Assembly: GCA_001414345.1 (NCBI GenBank)
Contig: LLCB01000036.1
Coordinates: forward strand, 62,001 to 126,000
DNA from: Hymenoscyphus infarciens
Taxonomy: Eukaryota; Ascomycota; Leotiomycetes; Helotiales; Helotiaceae
Direction: 5' to 3'
Length of the DNA stretch: 64,000 nucleotides
Of the stretch, positions 47,501 to 58,808 are shown in pieces. Numbering within the stretch: position 1 is the first letter of the stretch; each line of letters begins with the position of its first letter. The notes under the pieces were generated by a model. The model was not told the origin of the DNA, made no database searches, and was given only the letters and a program-made list of their open reading frames with translations. Both the position numbers and the translations under genes were made by a program.

Positions 47501-50247
47501 CCTGCTTTCTATGGATTGATGCATAATCAACCACGCCATTTGCCAACGCTATCTCCACCACCACCACCCTGCCCACCATCGGGCATTTTTCAGCCACCAG
47601 TCTTAAAGTCGCTCTTAGCCAGGTACGAAAAGTCTTCGAGAGGGCCGCCGTTCGCCGTCGCGATGATTCTTTTTGATGGAATAGCCCTGTTATATAAAGG
47701 CCACGGCATTTGTTTTGCAACATTCATCCATTTTGTTTTCCAGATTGATTTACACCCAACCTCGCCATGAGCATTGGGTTGCGAGATGGGAAGGAACAGG
47801 AACTAAAGCCCTCAAATCAGTACGGAGTACGTGAGGCATCCCACATTTCCCAAGCCTCGTATGTTGCATCTTTCTACCCAGATACGGTAATATTTGGGGC
47901 GATCATATGCAGCATAGGCGGGCCAACAGTGGCATTGCAGCATTGCCAATAACACGGTGCAGAATCGCAGATTTGTTGGATTCGCAATGTTCAGCTATAC
48001 TGGAAATCAGGTAAAAGATTAAGCAAAGAGAAAAGGAAGTTAATTGGGATGTTGGAGGGGTGGCTTATCGGGCTCTAATAGTTTAGAGCGTTGTTGCTGT
48101 GGTCCATAGACGACCAGTTCTTCCGAAAGTTGCCCCTTGCAAATGAACAAGGGGGTCGGTCGTACTGTGCCCTGTGTGCTGTAAGCGATGTCAACGGTTT
48201 TTAAGGTGGAGCTTCAACCCACCTCTTCACAACAATTGTCAACAAATTTTCCACGAAGCACAGTCCGAACTCCCATAACAAGCAGCTATCCAACCTCTTC
48301 ACTGCGAGTTCCTCTCTCTCAAAATCAATATGTACGTACGGTCCGGAAGCACCGTGAAGTGGTATCATACCAGTATTTTATCAATGCCTATGACGCATCT
48401 TTTCAAATATCTCCACATGGCCTCGCAACTTACGACTATCTTCCGAAAGCCACACCCACAGAGCTTTCTGGAGTTCTAGAACCAACTCGAGTCCGTATAG
48501 ATTGCATGCAGAAGCCAAAATCGAAAGCTTCCGCTGCTACATCAGTATCTTGAACCCACAGGGTTATGAAGAATACCCCTGGTTTGGCCGCCCCGTTACT
48601 CGATCGGGAATTTACCCACCAGGACAGCTCGGAGGCAGCGGCCATGTGCAGCGGCCAGCTCAATACGACAATCCCGATCTAGATATCGATGTCGAGTCGA
48701 AAAGCACCTCACTTTGCCATGGCATGGCTAGATAACATCTCGGCTATATCCTTGTGGCGATTCGGGGGCCTGTCTTTTTATTTTTCCTGCTGCCTGCCCC
48801 TGTCGACCATCGCCATTTCAAGAAGTGGTTCCACGGGTGTTTCCTCGTTGAGAAAGGCGATGATGCTATCAGTGAGTACCGCGTTGTCGAAATATATTTT
48901 CTTTACTGAATCTAGAAACAGCTTTGGGACTTCGTTTCAATTCTAGCATTCGCTCACAGCGGATTAATTTCCGACTTTGCTTTCCACAAGGCAAAGAAGG
49001 ACTTGAATGCCCATTATACAAATTGCCGACTTGAAAACTTGATGCCTTACTGCTTCCTAGCACGCATTCCCGCTAACTGACAGACAGTGGTTCCTTGTCC
49101 AGATGGGGGTCAACCTTACATTGTTCCAGACGTCCGTTACCATCGGGGTGGATAGCCAGATAGGTACCCCATGCAGCTATCTCACAAAACAATTTATGGT
49201 AATCGGATGTCCCTGTCCCTGGACGGTGAGTCCTTTTAGGCGGCCTCGCACCTAAACACGATTCCGCCCACGACTTCCATACTTTCGCGATGTATTATCC
49301 CATTTGGAAGTTTCGGCCGTCGATCGTTTGGTCTATTGACCTTTGGACCTGAGTTCGTATGGTGGTAGACGACCGAGAGGAGACATCTTGTCAATACGTT
49401 GTGCATGGCTCCGATGCACGTAATTATTTTTCTATTGATATCGCTACAAACAAACCGCTGATGGGCCGCTATTCCTTGGGGTAGTAGTCCTATTCAAACC
49501 TTGGTTTTTTCCGCTCCTCCCGTCTCTTCATCCAAAAAGGAGGCTAGAAGCGTCATCAATTCTCGCAGCCGAGGGTTGTACCAACCTTCAAATTCTCTCA
49601 TTGGACCCCTATCAGTCTTAGCGAGACTATATACACAAGAAGCCACCCAACAGATAATGTGTTTTTGTGGGTTACATTATTTCCACCATGCGTTTGTGTT
49701 GCAGCTACCCTCGTGGATGCCATGTCCTTGTTTCTTCTATCGGAAGCTGCAGATTTCCTTGAATTATTCAATGGGACTCAAGGCTGTCCCGCTGAACAGG
49801 GGCTGTTTTCCATTTCTTGATGCAAGGTGCTGGCAGCCCAGTCCATGTTCTTCTGTTATCCTTGTAGCGAAGCTTATTTGTCGAGTCCTATCGGGTCTAT
49901 TCTCGCACGCATCGTGCACATAGGTATGGATTTTGTGGTGCTGACTGACTTTGTTGGGGTGGAGGCAACTGCAGCCTCTTGTTGTTTACCTAGTTGCAGT
50001 ATAGAGTATGGATATCATCCCATCGCTTCCAAATATTGGCATGCATGTCCCTAATGCTGGGTAACTTGCTTATCCAGAGCCATGTTTATTGCTCTAGCAA
50101 TATATGCACTAGACCCTGCATCAGGTAGACCTTGTCACGGCTAACCTTTTCTTGTGTTACTTTTATATTTTTCTCTTTAAGTTTCCTTCTTCCCGGGATA
50201 TTTTGGTTTCTCACCTGAACAGTGAGACGTTATACAATTGACCCAAG
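44574..50247. other. long gene-free region (5.7 kb)
   Basis: Between two divergent genes (trehalase leftward, glycosyltransferase rightward). No recognisable family was found on either strand. Frames at 45593-45901 (minus, charged; EEEELSEKATRVERRIMAAK) and 48188-48735 (plus, overlapping frames with GYEEYPWFGRPVTRSGIYPP) look slightly protein-like but have no known motif or convincing splice structure; small genes or long non-coding transcripts are possible. It includes pyrimidine-rich and 9-bp repeats near 45.2-45.3 kb. Confidence 0.45.
45157..45318. repeat. pyrimidine tract and 3 x 9-bp repeat
   Basis: CCCTTT/CCCTCTT-type pyrimidine repeats at about 45157-45209, then ACCTCCACT three times at 45292-45318. 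Low-complexity promoter-type DNA upstream of trehalase. Confidence 0.85.
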
Positions 50248-53217
50248 ATGAATTCTTTAAGAGGATATTTGCAACCTGGCTCGAAACGAAAGAACACCAA
50301 ACCCAAGAAGGCACAGAAAAATGGAGGAACCCCTCCTAATATCACTTCGGCTGTTGAGCTGAGAACATCTCCTACGTTATCTGGAACATCAACACCTATG
50401 CGAAGTGGGTTATCACGAGCCTCATCTCTATATCCTCAAGGTGATTTTCGAAATGCACCACATCAGAGCGTTCTAGACGTCAAAGCAGATGTTATGGTCA
50501 ATTGGTAGCTAATCTCCTTCTTTTTTTCCTCACGGGTTGCTGTTTCCAATGGCTAGGAGAAGTTTTCGCTCAATCCCGCTCTTTCAACGAGAAAAAATAC
50601 GCTAATTACTTCATAGGCTTCATGAACAGCAGATGGAGAAATCGTGGTCCCGTGGTCTTCCGGGGGAAGGTGTTGTCCTCAAAAAACGACGAGATAACTT
50701 TACCTGTGCTCCGGAAAGCTTGGCCACAGAATCGAAGTTCTATGACATGGTTGTGGCCATGAATGTCCGAGTAAGTCTTTAATCAAAGATATCTTGATGA
50801 GCTTTGCTAAATTATTACCAGTGTGCTATGACTGTCAACACTCGAATAATCAAAATCTTCCTCTCACACCACACTGTCGATTACGTCCCTTTAGGTGACG
50901 GTCTCCGTGTGCAGGTTTTACCTTCGGTTGACTACCTTCCACGTTGTCAGAAGCATCATTTTGCAGCATTTATCTCGGACCAGCAAATCCTGGTAGTCTG
51001 GGATGATGAACCTCAAAAATTACTCGGGCGAGCGTCCAGTATCAAGAATTCGCTTATGCAGATGATCTGGAATGAAGAGGAGGCGGAAATGACAAATGAA
51101 AAGGCAAAGGACAGTGCGAATGTGTCGGCAGTGGACCTGGGAGATGGAAATTCCTCTGGGGATCTCGAAGAAGCAGCTCCATCTCACAAGCGACCAACCC
51201 TACTCATAAATCCTATCATGGTGGGCCTGACGCTTACTTTGCTAACGGCAGCCTTGGGCCTTGGATTCAGAAACCTTGCACAAGAAGTTGCTATAGATGG
51301 CAATTATATCAGATTGGCCCTTCTAGTAGTCACGCCTTGCCAGATTTTCGTGTCGCTATTCTTTATGCAGATAATCGTGGTCAATATTGCTCAAATATTT
51401 GGTCCGATCAGTCAACTGACGTACAACTCGAAGTTCTACTCTGGGATTGCTCCTCCTCGTATCGATCGCAATTTATCATCACTACCACATGTCACGATTC
51501 AAATGCCTGTCTACAAGGAAGGTCTTGTGGCTGTTATTCAACCTACCATCATTTCCCTAAAAGCTGCTATTTCGACATACGAATTGCAGGGCGGAACTGC
51601 CAATATCTTCGTCAATGATGATGGCATGCAGCTTGTCCCCGAAGAAGAAGCCCAAGCTCGACGAGACTTCTATGAAGAACACAATATCGGATGGGTAGCT
51701 CGTCCTAAACATAATCCAAAGCCTGAGAACGAAGAAAAGGCCTTCGTCAGGAAAGGGAAATTCAAGAAAGCTTCAAACATGAACTACGCATTGATGGTTA
51801 GCAACAGAGTGGAGGAAAAACTTGCCCTCATCGAACGTTCCGCAAGTTGGAATCAGGAAAATGAGTATGCGGCCTACGATCAATGCTTGGCCAAGGTACT
51901 CACAGAAGAGGAAGGTCGAGCATGGGCTGAGGGGAATATCCGAGTGGGAGACTATATTTTGTTGATTGATTCTGATACTCGTGTTCCGGTGGATTGCTTG
52001 CTGGACGCGGCGAGTGAGATGGAGCAATCACCGGAAGTTGGAATTTTGCAGTACTCTTCGGGTGTCATGCAGGTCACTGATAGCTTTTTTGAGAATGGGT
52101 TAGTCTTCCCCTCAACTCGTTTGTTCCTATTCTAACATATCAACAGTGTCACTTTCTTCACCAACTTGATCTATACCGCCATCCGCTACACAGTAGCCAA
52201 TGGCGATGTTTCTCCTTTCGTGGGTCACAATGCCATCTTACGATGGACAGCTCTCCAAACCGTCGCCTATGAAGACGAAGATGGTTACGAAAAGTTCTGG
52301 TCTGAGTCCCATGTCTCCGAAGACTTTGACATGTCCCTCCGTCTTCAAGTAGCAGGATATACAATAAGATTCGGTGCCTACACCGGCGATGGGTTCAAAG
52401 AGGGTGTCTCCCTCACAGTTTACGACGAGTTAAATCGTTGGGAAAAGTATGCTTATGGTTGCAATGAACTATTATTCCATCCCTTCCGTCTCTGGGTTAC
52501 TCGCGGGCCATTCACACCACTTTTCCGAAAATTCCTAACCTCGAATATCAGAGTCACCTCGAAGATCACAATTCTAGCGTATATTGGGACTTACTATGCC
52601 ATTGGAGCGGCGTGGATACTCACGGTAGCCAATTACTTTCTAATGGGTTGGTACGCGGGGTATCTGGATAAGTACTATCTTGATTCTTTCAAGGTGTACT
52701 TTTCCTTGATTGTAGTTTTCAGTGCTTTGGGAAACATAGCACTTGCCATCCTCCGCTACAGATTGTCTGAAAAGAGTCTTCTCGGTGCTCGTAAGTGCCC
52801 CTCCCCCCTCTCTTCCTTTCCCCTGCCTAAAAAATACAAACTAACACCCATCCAAAAGTCTACGAAAACTTCAAATGGCTCCTCCTCCTCACCGTCTTCC
52901 TGGGCGGCATCTCCCTCCACGTCTCCCAAGCCCTCCTCTGCCACTTCTTCGAGATCGACATGACCTGGGGCGCCACCGCCAAGGAAGTCGAAAACATCTC
53001 CTTCTTCGAAGAAATCCCCCGCCTGCTCCAAAGATTCAAATTCACCTTTTTCTTCTCCTTTTCCATGGCGGCTATGATGATCACTCTTGCGGTGGGGGTG
53101 CCCTGGGAGTGGAAGATTGATGATTTTGTGGCGGTGTATCCGCTTTGTACTGTGGTTGTTAGTCATTTCTTTTTGCCGGTTGCGCTGAATCCTGCGTTGA
53201 TGATGTTTACTTGGTGA
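50248..53217 (+). CDS. family-2 glycosyltransferase, multi-pass membrane (cellulose/chitin-synthase-like)
   Basis: A processive-type GT2 enzyme that probably extrudes a cell-surface polysaccharide across the plasma membrane. Five exons (50248-50504, 50617-50770, 50822-52098, 52147-52790, 52859-53217) give about 896 residues. The N-terminus is Ser/Thr-rich and basic. Membrane spans start near residue 270 (INPIMVGLTLTLLTAALGLG, LVVTPCQIFVSLFFMQIIVV). The catalytic part has VTIQMPVYKEG, FVNDDG, YILLIDSDTRVP (the D-x-D of GT2), SEDFDMSLRLQ (acidic acceptor-site motif) and NRWEKYAYG, where the usual Q-x-x-R-W motif has Glu for Gln. Four or more C-terminal spans follow, ending ALNPALMMFTW. It resembles the fungal GT2 type studied as ZtGT2/FgGT2, needed for hyphal growth on solid surfaces; that link rests on recall of the family, not on a comparison. 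A donor-like GTGAGT overlaps the stop, so a further exon is possible. Confidence 0.88.
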
Positions 53218-53891
53218 GTGAGGGATACGGGGAATTGGTAGTGATGTCTTAGATGGTGGATTTTTGAATTTGCGCAAGGAGAATGAGGATATTTTTAGGT
53301 TGGAAGGGATGTTTTTAATGGATAATGAAAGGTGCCTCTTTTGATCGCTTCGCTCTTCCCACTTCCCTCCCACGGGGTTTCATTAAAGGGAAATGAATCT
53401 CGTCAGAGAGGGAAAAGTCAAGTTCGTCAGTTTGTAGGCATCGTAGAAAATCAAGGCCTTTAAAAAATCTCTAAGGGGTTTAGGAATCTAGACTCTAGTC
53501 TCCTTAATTTTTCACTCCTTCCAAAAGAACACCTAAAGTATGATTGATACCTGACAGAGAAAAAAGTAATTCACCTCAATTGAGTCCATTGACTGTCAAT
53601 TGAAGACGCTCACAAACTATATTACACTAAAGAGACGCGAACAACTAAATCAATCATGCGAACCATTTACGACAGTCGATTTAACTCTTGTTACTCTTTC
53701 TTACCCCAAATTTTTTGTTCTAAGATTTCCAGCACCATATCTCCTTATAGCCGTTCTCGTTCGGAGTGTGTGACTATGAGTTGACCTCTGCTATCGGGAG
53801 ATAACCTACTCATAGACCTCCAAATCCAAAAGAACTATTTGTAGGTTACCTGTAAAGAGCTAAAACTTTTTATTTCTAGGGAGTTTACTAA
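53218..53891. other. 3' flank / intergenic
   Basis: 674 bases without a gene, becoming AT-rich towards the TIR element. Confidence 0.5.
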
Positions 53892-54566
53892 GGGCCTGTT
53901 TAGTTCGCGCCCTTGATCCGCGAAGCTCTATATCAAAGTTGAATCGAATTAGTTTGATTCATGAACCTTCTTTTAAAGCATAAATCTGATTAGTAAAAAG
54001 CCTCTATTTATGAATCGAATTATATGAATTAAGCCTTAGTACTATATTCGTGAAACTTTTTTATAAAAAAGCTTGATTCGTGAATACACCTCTAGAGTAG
54101 TATTTACGAATTAAATCTTTGATTCATTCGTACCTTATAATACTAATAATACTATAGCGTACCTACCTCTCTTGTTTAATATAATACTAATAATACTATA
54201 GTATATCTACCTCCCTCGTTTAGTATAATACTAATAATACTATAGTATACCTACCTCCCTCGTTTAGTATAGTAACGCTATACTATTCTTAATTATAGAT
54301 ATACTATAGTTACTAGCGTAATAGTAGCTATATTAGTAGCTCTCTTTTTTAAGAATAACTTTATCAAAAGGCCTCTATACACTTTATATTACTAATATAT
54401 ATTTTTAGAGAATTCTTTTTAGTAAGTAATTCACTATATAATTACTAAATAGTATAAGAATTCAATTTAAGAAGATCGATTCGATTCACGAGTGAATGTA
54501 AAGTAGCTCGTGCTAGCTCGATTCAACGAATAAATCAAGAGTTTAAAATATGAACTAAATAGGCTC
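53892..54566. mobile_element. TIR element, copy C (675 bp)
   Basis: The left end GGGCCTGTTTAGTTCG is matched by the inverted right end (complement GAGCCTATTTAGTTCA). These are the same terminal GGGCCTGTTT as copies A and B, but with a different following sequence. Flanks are TAA on the left and TTA on the right, so the target duplication is imperfect. The interior is AT-rich, non-coding, with three 44-bp tandem units. Confidence 0.7.
54137..54268. repeat. tandem repeat, 3 x 44 bp
   Basis: Units start at 54137, 54181 and 54225, each beginning ATAATACTAATAATACTATA and ending in (T/C)TCGTTTAGT-like sequence (first copy CTTGTTTAAT). Unit differences are transitions. Confidence 0.9.
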
Positions 54567-56031
54567 TTAGAAAAAGTTGTAAATACTTACCTTTATTTAT
54601 ACTCTTTTAATCTAAATCTATTTATAGCTAAAACAATTTAATAGTAATTAACTCTTTTGCCTTCTTAAAGAGAAAGCCTCTCTTACTCTTACTCTAACTA
54701 TTAGCTTCAAGTACGCTATAGATATATATCTTTATAGCAGTTCTCTTAGAGACGTAGTATCTCGATAAACTAGGTCCTAGTATATTAGTAGTAGTAGTAG
54801 TAGATAGAATAGAAGACAGAGAAGGAAGAATAACTAGTATAATTGCTAAGTAATTAAGTCTTACTATCTTAACATATAAGTTTCTATTTACTCAAAGAGA
54901 AGTTTTAGAGGGAAATATATCTAGAAAATAGCGAATGATTACTTATAAGAATATCTCTATTTTCTAACTTAATTACCCCTCTTTTAGTAAGAGGTGTAAA
55001 TTAGTCCTTTTCACTTAACTAAAGAGCAAAAGAGTTATTTACCGTAAATAGAAATTGAAATCGAAATTGTTAAGATCTCTAGATTTGCGTACGCTATGGC
55101 TTACTCAAAGTCTGCCTATCGTATAAACAACTTTATAGAGTAGTCCCTGGCATACACAAAGTCCCTGGCTTCCCGGAAGGCCAATTCTTCGAGTAAGCCA
55201 TCCATCGCATGTAGGGAAAAAAGAGAAACTCTCAGTATTCACTTAGCATATAGACAAGACTCCCACAGAACAAAATACCTCCCATTATCTCACAAAAAGC
55301 CCATCCAGAACATTCCGACGAGCAATGCCCTAGAAAATTGGCCCTTTTCTTCTCGCCAAGGAACGAGGCAATTGCCGTAAGTATGGAACTACCCTTTTAC
55401 TCCTTCTCTTAACGCCAAACACAATACAACACAACACAACACAACACAACACAACACCAACGAAGCATTTCTTGCCGCAAGGAAGGAATGACTATTAACC
55501 CAACGCCCCAACGAATATCTTTCTTCATGTTATAATAGCCTTCTTCTCTAACGAATATAAAGAGTTTCTAAACATAAACGATGAGGCGTAAGAGAGAGCC
55601 TCTTACCTAGATAACTTTTTTCGAGCGCTGGAGGAGGAGAATGGGAATGTACGTGAGAAATGAGTAGAGTATGTGGCGTTTGAGAATACTACAATAGAGG
55701 TAGCAAATTTTATACAGCAGCCTTCCACCTTCGTCGAGGAGTGAATAAGAGGGTGGGTAAGGATGGAGATAGAGCTCAAAGTGTGGACTTGGGAAATCAG
55801 GTGAGGGGGGGAGTGGTAATTAGAGAGTTACATGAGGTTGACAATCCTGAGTGAGAAATGAGAAATCAAGAGAAGACGGAAAACAGGGTATGAGAGTATT
55901 CTCATAAAGGTACATGTATTCATCTATATAAACCCACAAGTGATATCCGCTCCAAAAGAAAAAAGAAAAAGGAAACTCCATTGGCCTAAAACCAAATACC
56001 AAAACGCCTCGCTATGTCCATCATCTCTCAC
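54567..56031. other. AT-rich / intergenic stretch with microsatellites
   Basis: AT-rich RIP-like sequence to about 55080, then ordinary intergenic DNA. It contains (TAG)n at 54786-54803 and (ACAAC)n at 55426-55455. A 17-base near-inverted repeat (54644 and 55027; AACTCTTTTGC and its complement) may mark another small decayed element. No gene seen. Confidence 0.5.
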
Positions 56032-57140
56032 TCACATCCCCTCCACCAACTCCTGTAACGGCCCAACGACATTATTCGCATAATCCTCCGCGTCCTTGGT
56101 AATCGTCTGCATATTGATCCGATTCTCCAGCGCATTATTGACACTCTCCAACACATCCCTCTCCTCCATCAGCTGCCCCATAACCTGACCCTCCGTAACC
56201 CAATACTCCCTACTCTTCTCCCGCAGCCCTTCATCTCGGTTGATTGTATTCCGTAAGATGGACATGGCGCTCATCTTACTTCGTACCCCGTCGATGAGAC
56301 GTGTGGACACTTCGATGCGTTCAGCTGTGGAGGGAGGGATGACAAATGCCCGGTTGGTGCTGGAGAGGTAGAGCATAAGGCCTAAGAGGGCGTCGAGGAG
56401 GGCAAGCGAGATGTTACGGTATAGGCGTTGGTTCCAGAAGAAGGTCTCGATTTGTTCGAGTTTTGTGGCGCGCGAGTTGTCTTGGTGGTTGTAGGTTGAC
56501 ACTAGGTAGACGTCGAAGAGAGCTAGCACGACACCTATTATGGTGACTGTTTTCCTCCATACGCCTCCTTCTTTTCCTGTTACCAATCCGCTGGTTGCAA
56601 GGGCGAGGATGAAGAGGTTTATGAGGTGGGGTGCGAGGAGGGCGGGGAGGTAATAGTAGAGGTAGGATTTTGGGTCTTCGGGTTGGCAGAATTGGCAGTT
56701 TGCTAGGACTTCGGGGCCGAATTGGAAGTATAGCAGGCGGGATTCGAGGGAGTTTAGTTTGGTTTTGAGAAGGTTGTCTGTTGGTGTGAGGCCTGCTTCT
56801 CCCCGTACTTGGGAGAGGCGGGTGAAGAGGACATCGATGGGGATTTGGAGGCGCGATTGCGTTAGGGAGAAGATGTTTTCGGGTGCGAAGATGGGGACGG
56901 TTTTGAGTATGAATACGCAGGTTACGACGAAGAGTAGGAATAGTGCTCGGGCTACTGCTGGTGGGACTTCGCGGATGGGAATGCCATGTGTATTTTGGCT
57001 GCGGATCGATTTATAGAATCCGATTGCTTTTGGGAGTAGTATTGGCCCAAAGAAAATGAGCAGGGACTTGACACTGGGAGAAGTTAGTTTGGGTTTAAAG
57101 GGGTAAAAGAATTTACTTACGTCCCCCATGAAATCGCCAT
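56032..57140 (-). CDS. conserved-looking multi-pass membrane protein, function unknown
   Basis: Two minus-strand exons (57140-57121, a 20-base first exon, and 57073-56032) give 353 residues. The frame also reads through the 47-base intron to an upstream ATG at 57240. I prefer ATG 57140 because its splice gives MAISWG-TVKSLLIFFGPIL with a good donor (GTAAGT), branch point (CTAAC) and acceptor. About five spans are visible: LLIFFGPILLPKAIGF, ALFLLFVVTCVFILKTV, YYYLPALLAPHLINLFILAL, TIIGVVLALFDVYLV and ISLALLDALLGLMLYL. The C-terminal third (from about residue 265) is hydrophilic and helical with coiled-coil character (EGQVMGQLMEERDVLESV). I do not recognise a named family. It lies upstream of, and in the same direction as, GET1. 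Confidence 0.8.
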
Positions 57141-57756
57141 GATTGTAGTAGTGGTTATGCGAATGAGGGATCACTGTCATCACGACACGGTTCATTGTTT
57201 GTACCTGGAAAGTGGTGGTTCTGCCACTGAGATTCACCATTTCGAGACTAGCGTTAGCGCTAAGCCTTATCGGAATCTATCCCGCTTTTTCGAGCCTTTA
57301 TTTTCGAATTTTTGCTACAACTTTTCAATCAACTTCACAACACAAAGCTTTCGCACCTCGAGATTCTATATACCTCGAGGGAGAGTCAAACTGTTTTGGA
57401 TGATAGGTTTGTATATGCAGTTGTCAGTATTGTCAATTGTTTCCCGTCAATCCCATCTTGTCTTCAGATTCAAGATCTCGATATCCTACTCAGGAATACC
57501 TTCAGTGGCACTTTCGAAGCTTTGAGTGATCCTCTCTCCCATGGTCCTCATAGTCAAAAAGAATGCCCAGATCAAGCCCAAAGTACTCTGCCAAGAGTCA
57601 TCTCACTCGTGTTGCAAAGTCTCCGCGAAAGCCATGGCGACCTTTGCGTCTTTTTGTTGAGAGACATTCGCAGGTAAATTTCCCTGTTACTGTGAGAAAT
57701 CCAATGTAAATCCAATGTAAAGAGACATATTCTAAAATCTGTCTATGCGCATGAAA
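57141..57756. other. intergenic region
   Basis: 616 bases between GET1's stop and the next gene's start, so it should hold that gene's promoter. A plus-strand frame at 57312-57677 ends at a donor-like GTAAAT, but has no recognisable motif and would run into the antisense of GET1. I do not call it a gene. Confidence 0.45.
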
Positions 57757-58538
57757 CTAAAGTTCCTTCTTCTCCGCCTGTGTTGGTTCCTTTTCCGTTG
57801 AAGCCTTCTCCCCTGATGATGCCTTCATAGGTTCCTCCTTCTGCTTCGTCGAGGATGTCCTTGATGCTACCATCAACCCAACTGCAGAGACCAACGCATC
57901 GCTGACGAGGAGAATAACCGCCATACAGGCGATAGACCATGATTGTACACTGACACTTCCCACGGGTGCTCTCGGGAAAGAAAGCAACCACTCCGCCCAA
58001 TATGGCGCCCAACCCTTTGGAATCCAGAACATAGGTTGTTTCTGGAAGTACATTTGTATAAGCATTCGCACACCATTCAATCCAAGCCATCGCAGTCCAT
58101 TAACAACGCTATCGAAGGTCGATTTTGTAGAATCCGAAGTCGCCTCTGGGACTGAAATCAGTAGCCATCCCAAAACCATAATTCCACCCATGAATGTGAG
58201 GGAGGACATACCACTCTTCTTCAGCGCATCGAATAACTTGTCGTGTTGTCTGCGAAGCTTTGCCCATTTCGCGAATTCGTCCTGGCTGCTTGTACCATTC
58301 ATCTCCCTCCGGACTTTCACAAACTGCTTCTTCAGTTCCTTCTGCTCGGCCGCGGATTGGGAGGTTGGCACTGGAAGTTGGTTGTAGATATTCCATAGCT
58401 ATTAAGGTGTTAGCTAGATTTTCCGGGGCCTTTCTGCGATTGCAGACATACTATGCTGTTTATTGTGGCAGCTCCGAACGTATTCACCAAATGAATGGTA
58501 AGCTGGAGAACAAACACGACGACGAGGAGAGAAGGCAT
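57757..58538 (-). CDS. GET1: Get1, receptor for tail-anchored protein insertion
   Basis: An endoplasmic-reticulum membrane protein. With Get2 it forms the receptor that takes tail-anchored proteins from Get3 and inserts them (WRB in animals). Three minus-strand exons (58538-58452, 58398-58212, 58151-57757) give 222 residues. The N-terminal span is MPSLLVVVFVLQLTIHLVN. The cytosolic coiled coil carries the family motif SSQDEFAKWAKLRRQHDK. Two C-terminal spans follow LRWLGLNGVR and FPRAPVGSVSVQSWS. The second intron (donor GTATGT, branch ACTGAT, acceptor TTTCAG) is needed, because reading through adds a hydrophobic insert in the coiled coil. The C-terminal tail is Lys/Glu-rich. The identification is strong. 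Confidence 0.93.
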
Positions 58539-58808
58539 TTTGGCGGAGAGAGTTTATGACTGGGTCACTCCTTTGTTAGACTTTTGAAGAAATATCCCTG
58601 TCTAGGATATCGTGCGCTTCTTCGTTTTGGGGAATTTCGTTCGTTGAAGAGGCACAGTGTCTTTTAAAAAGTTGAGGCTTCTCCAGAAAGTGGGACGTGC
58701 ACACAAGGCTGTCACCAAATACGGAGTAAATACTCAGTGAACTAATTCCCCCGCACTCTTGAGACTCACTCCCTTCACACTCTAGCCCCCAAAAAATTGG
58801 ACACGAAA
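58539..58808. promoter_or_regulatory. bidirectional promoter region, GET1 / prenyltransferase-alpha-repeat gene
   Basis: Only 270 bases separate the start codons of two divergent housekeeping-type genes, so both promoters and leaders must lie here. No specific binding site was identified. Confidence 0.5.

Noticed and set aside
57074..57240. Uninterrupted 402-codon frame from ATG 57240 for the membrane protein
   Set aside because: It reads through a perfect intron (GTAAGT, CTAAC, CCCAG) and has a low-complexity His/Asn-rich start; the spliced MAISWG start is more likely.
57312..57677. Possible 121-codon plus-strand gene ending at a donor-like site
   Set aside because: There is no motif and no acceptor exon, and it would run antisense into GET1.
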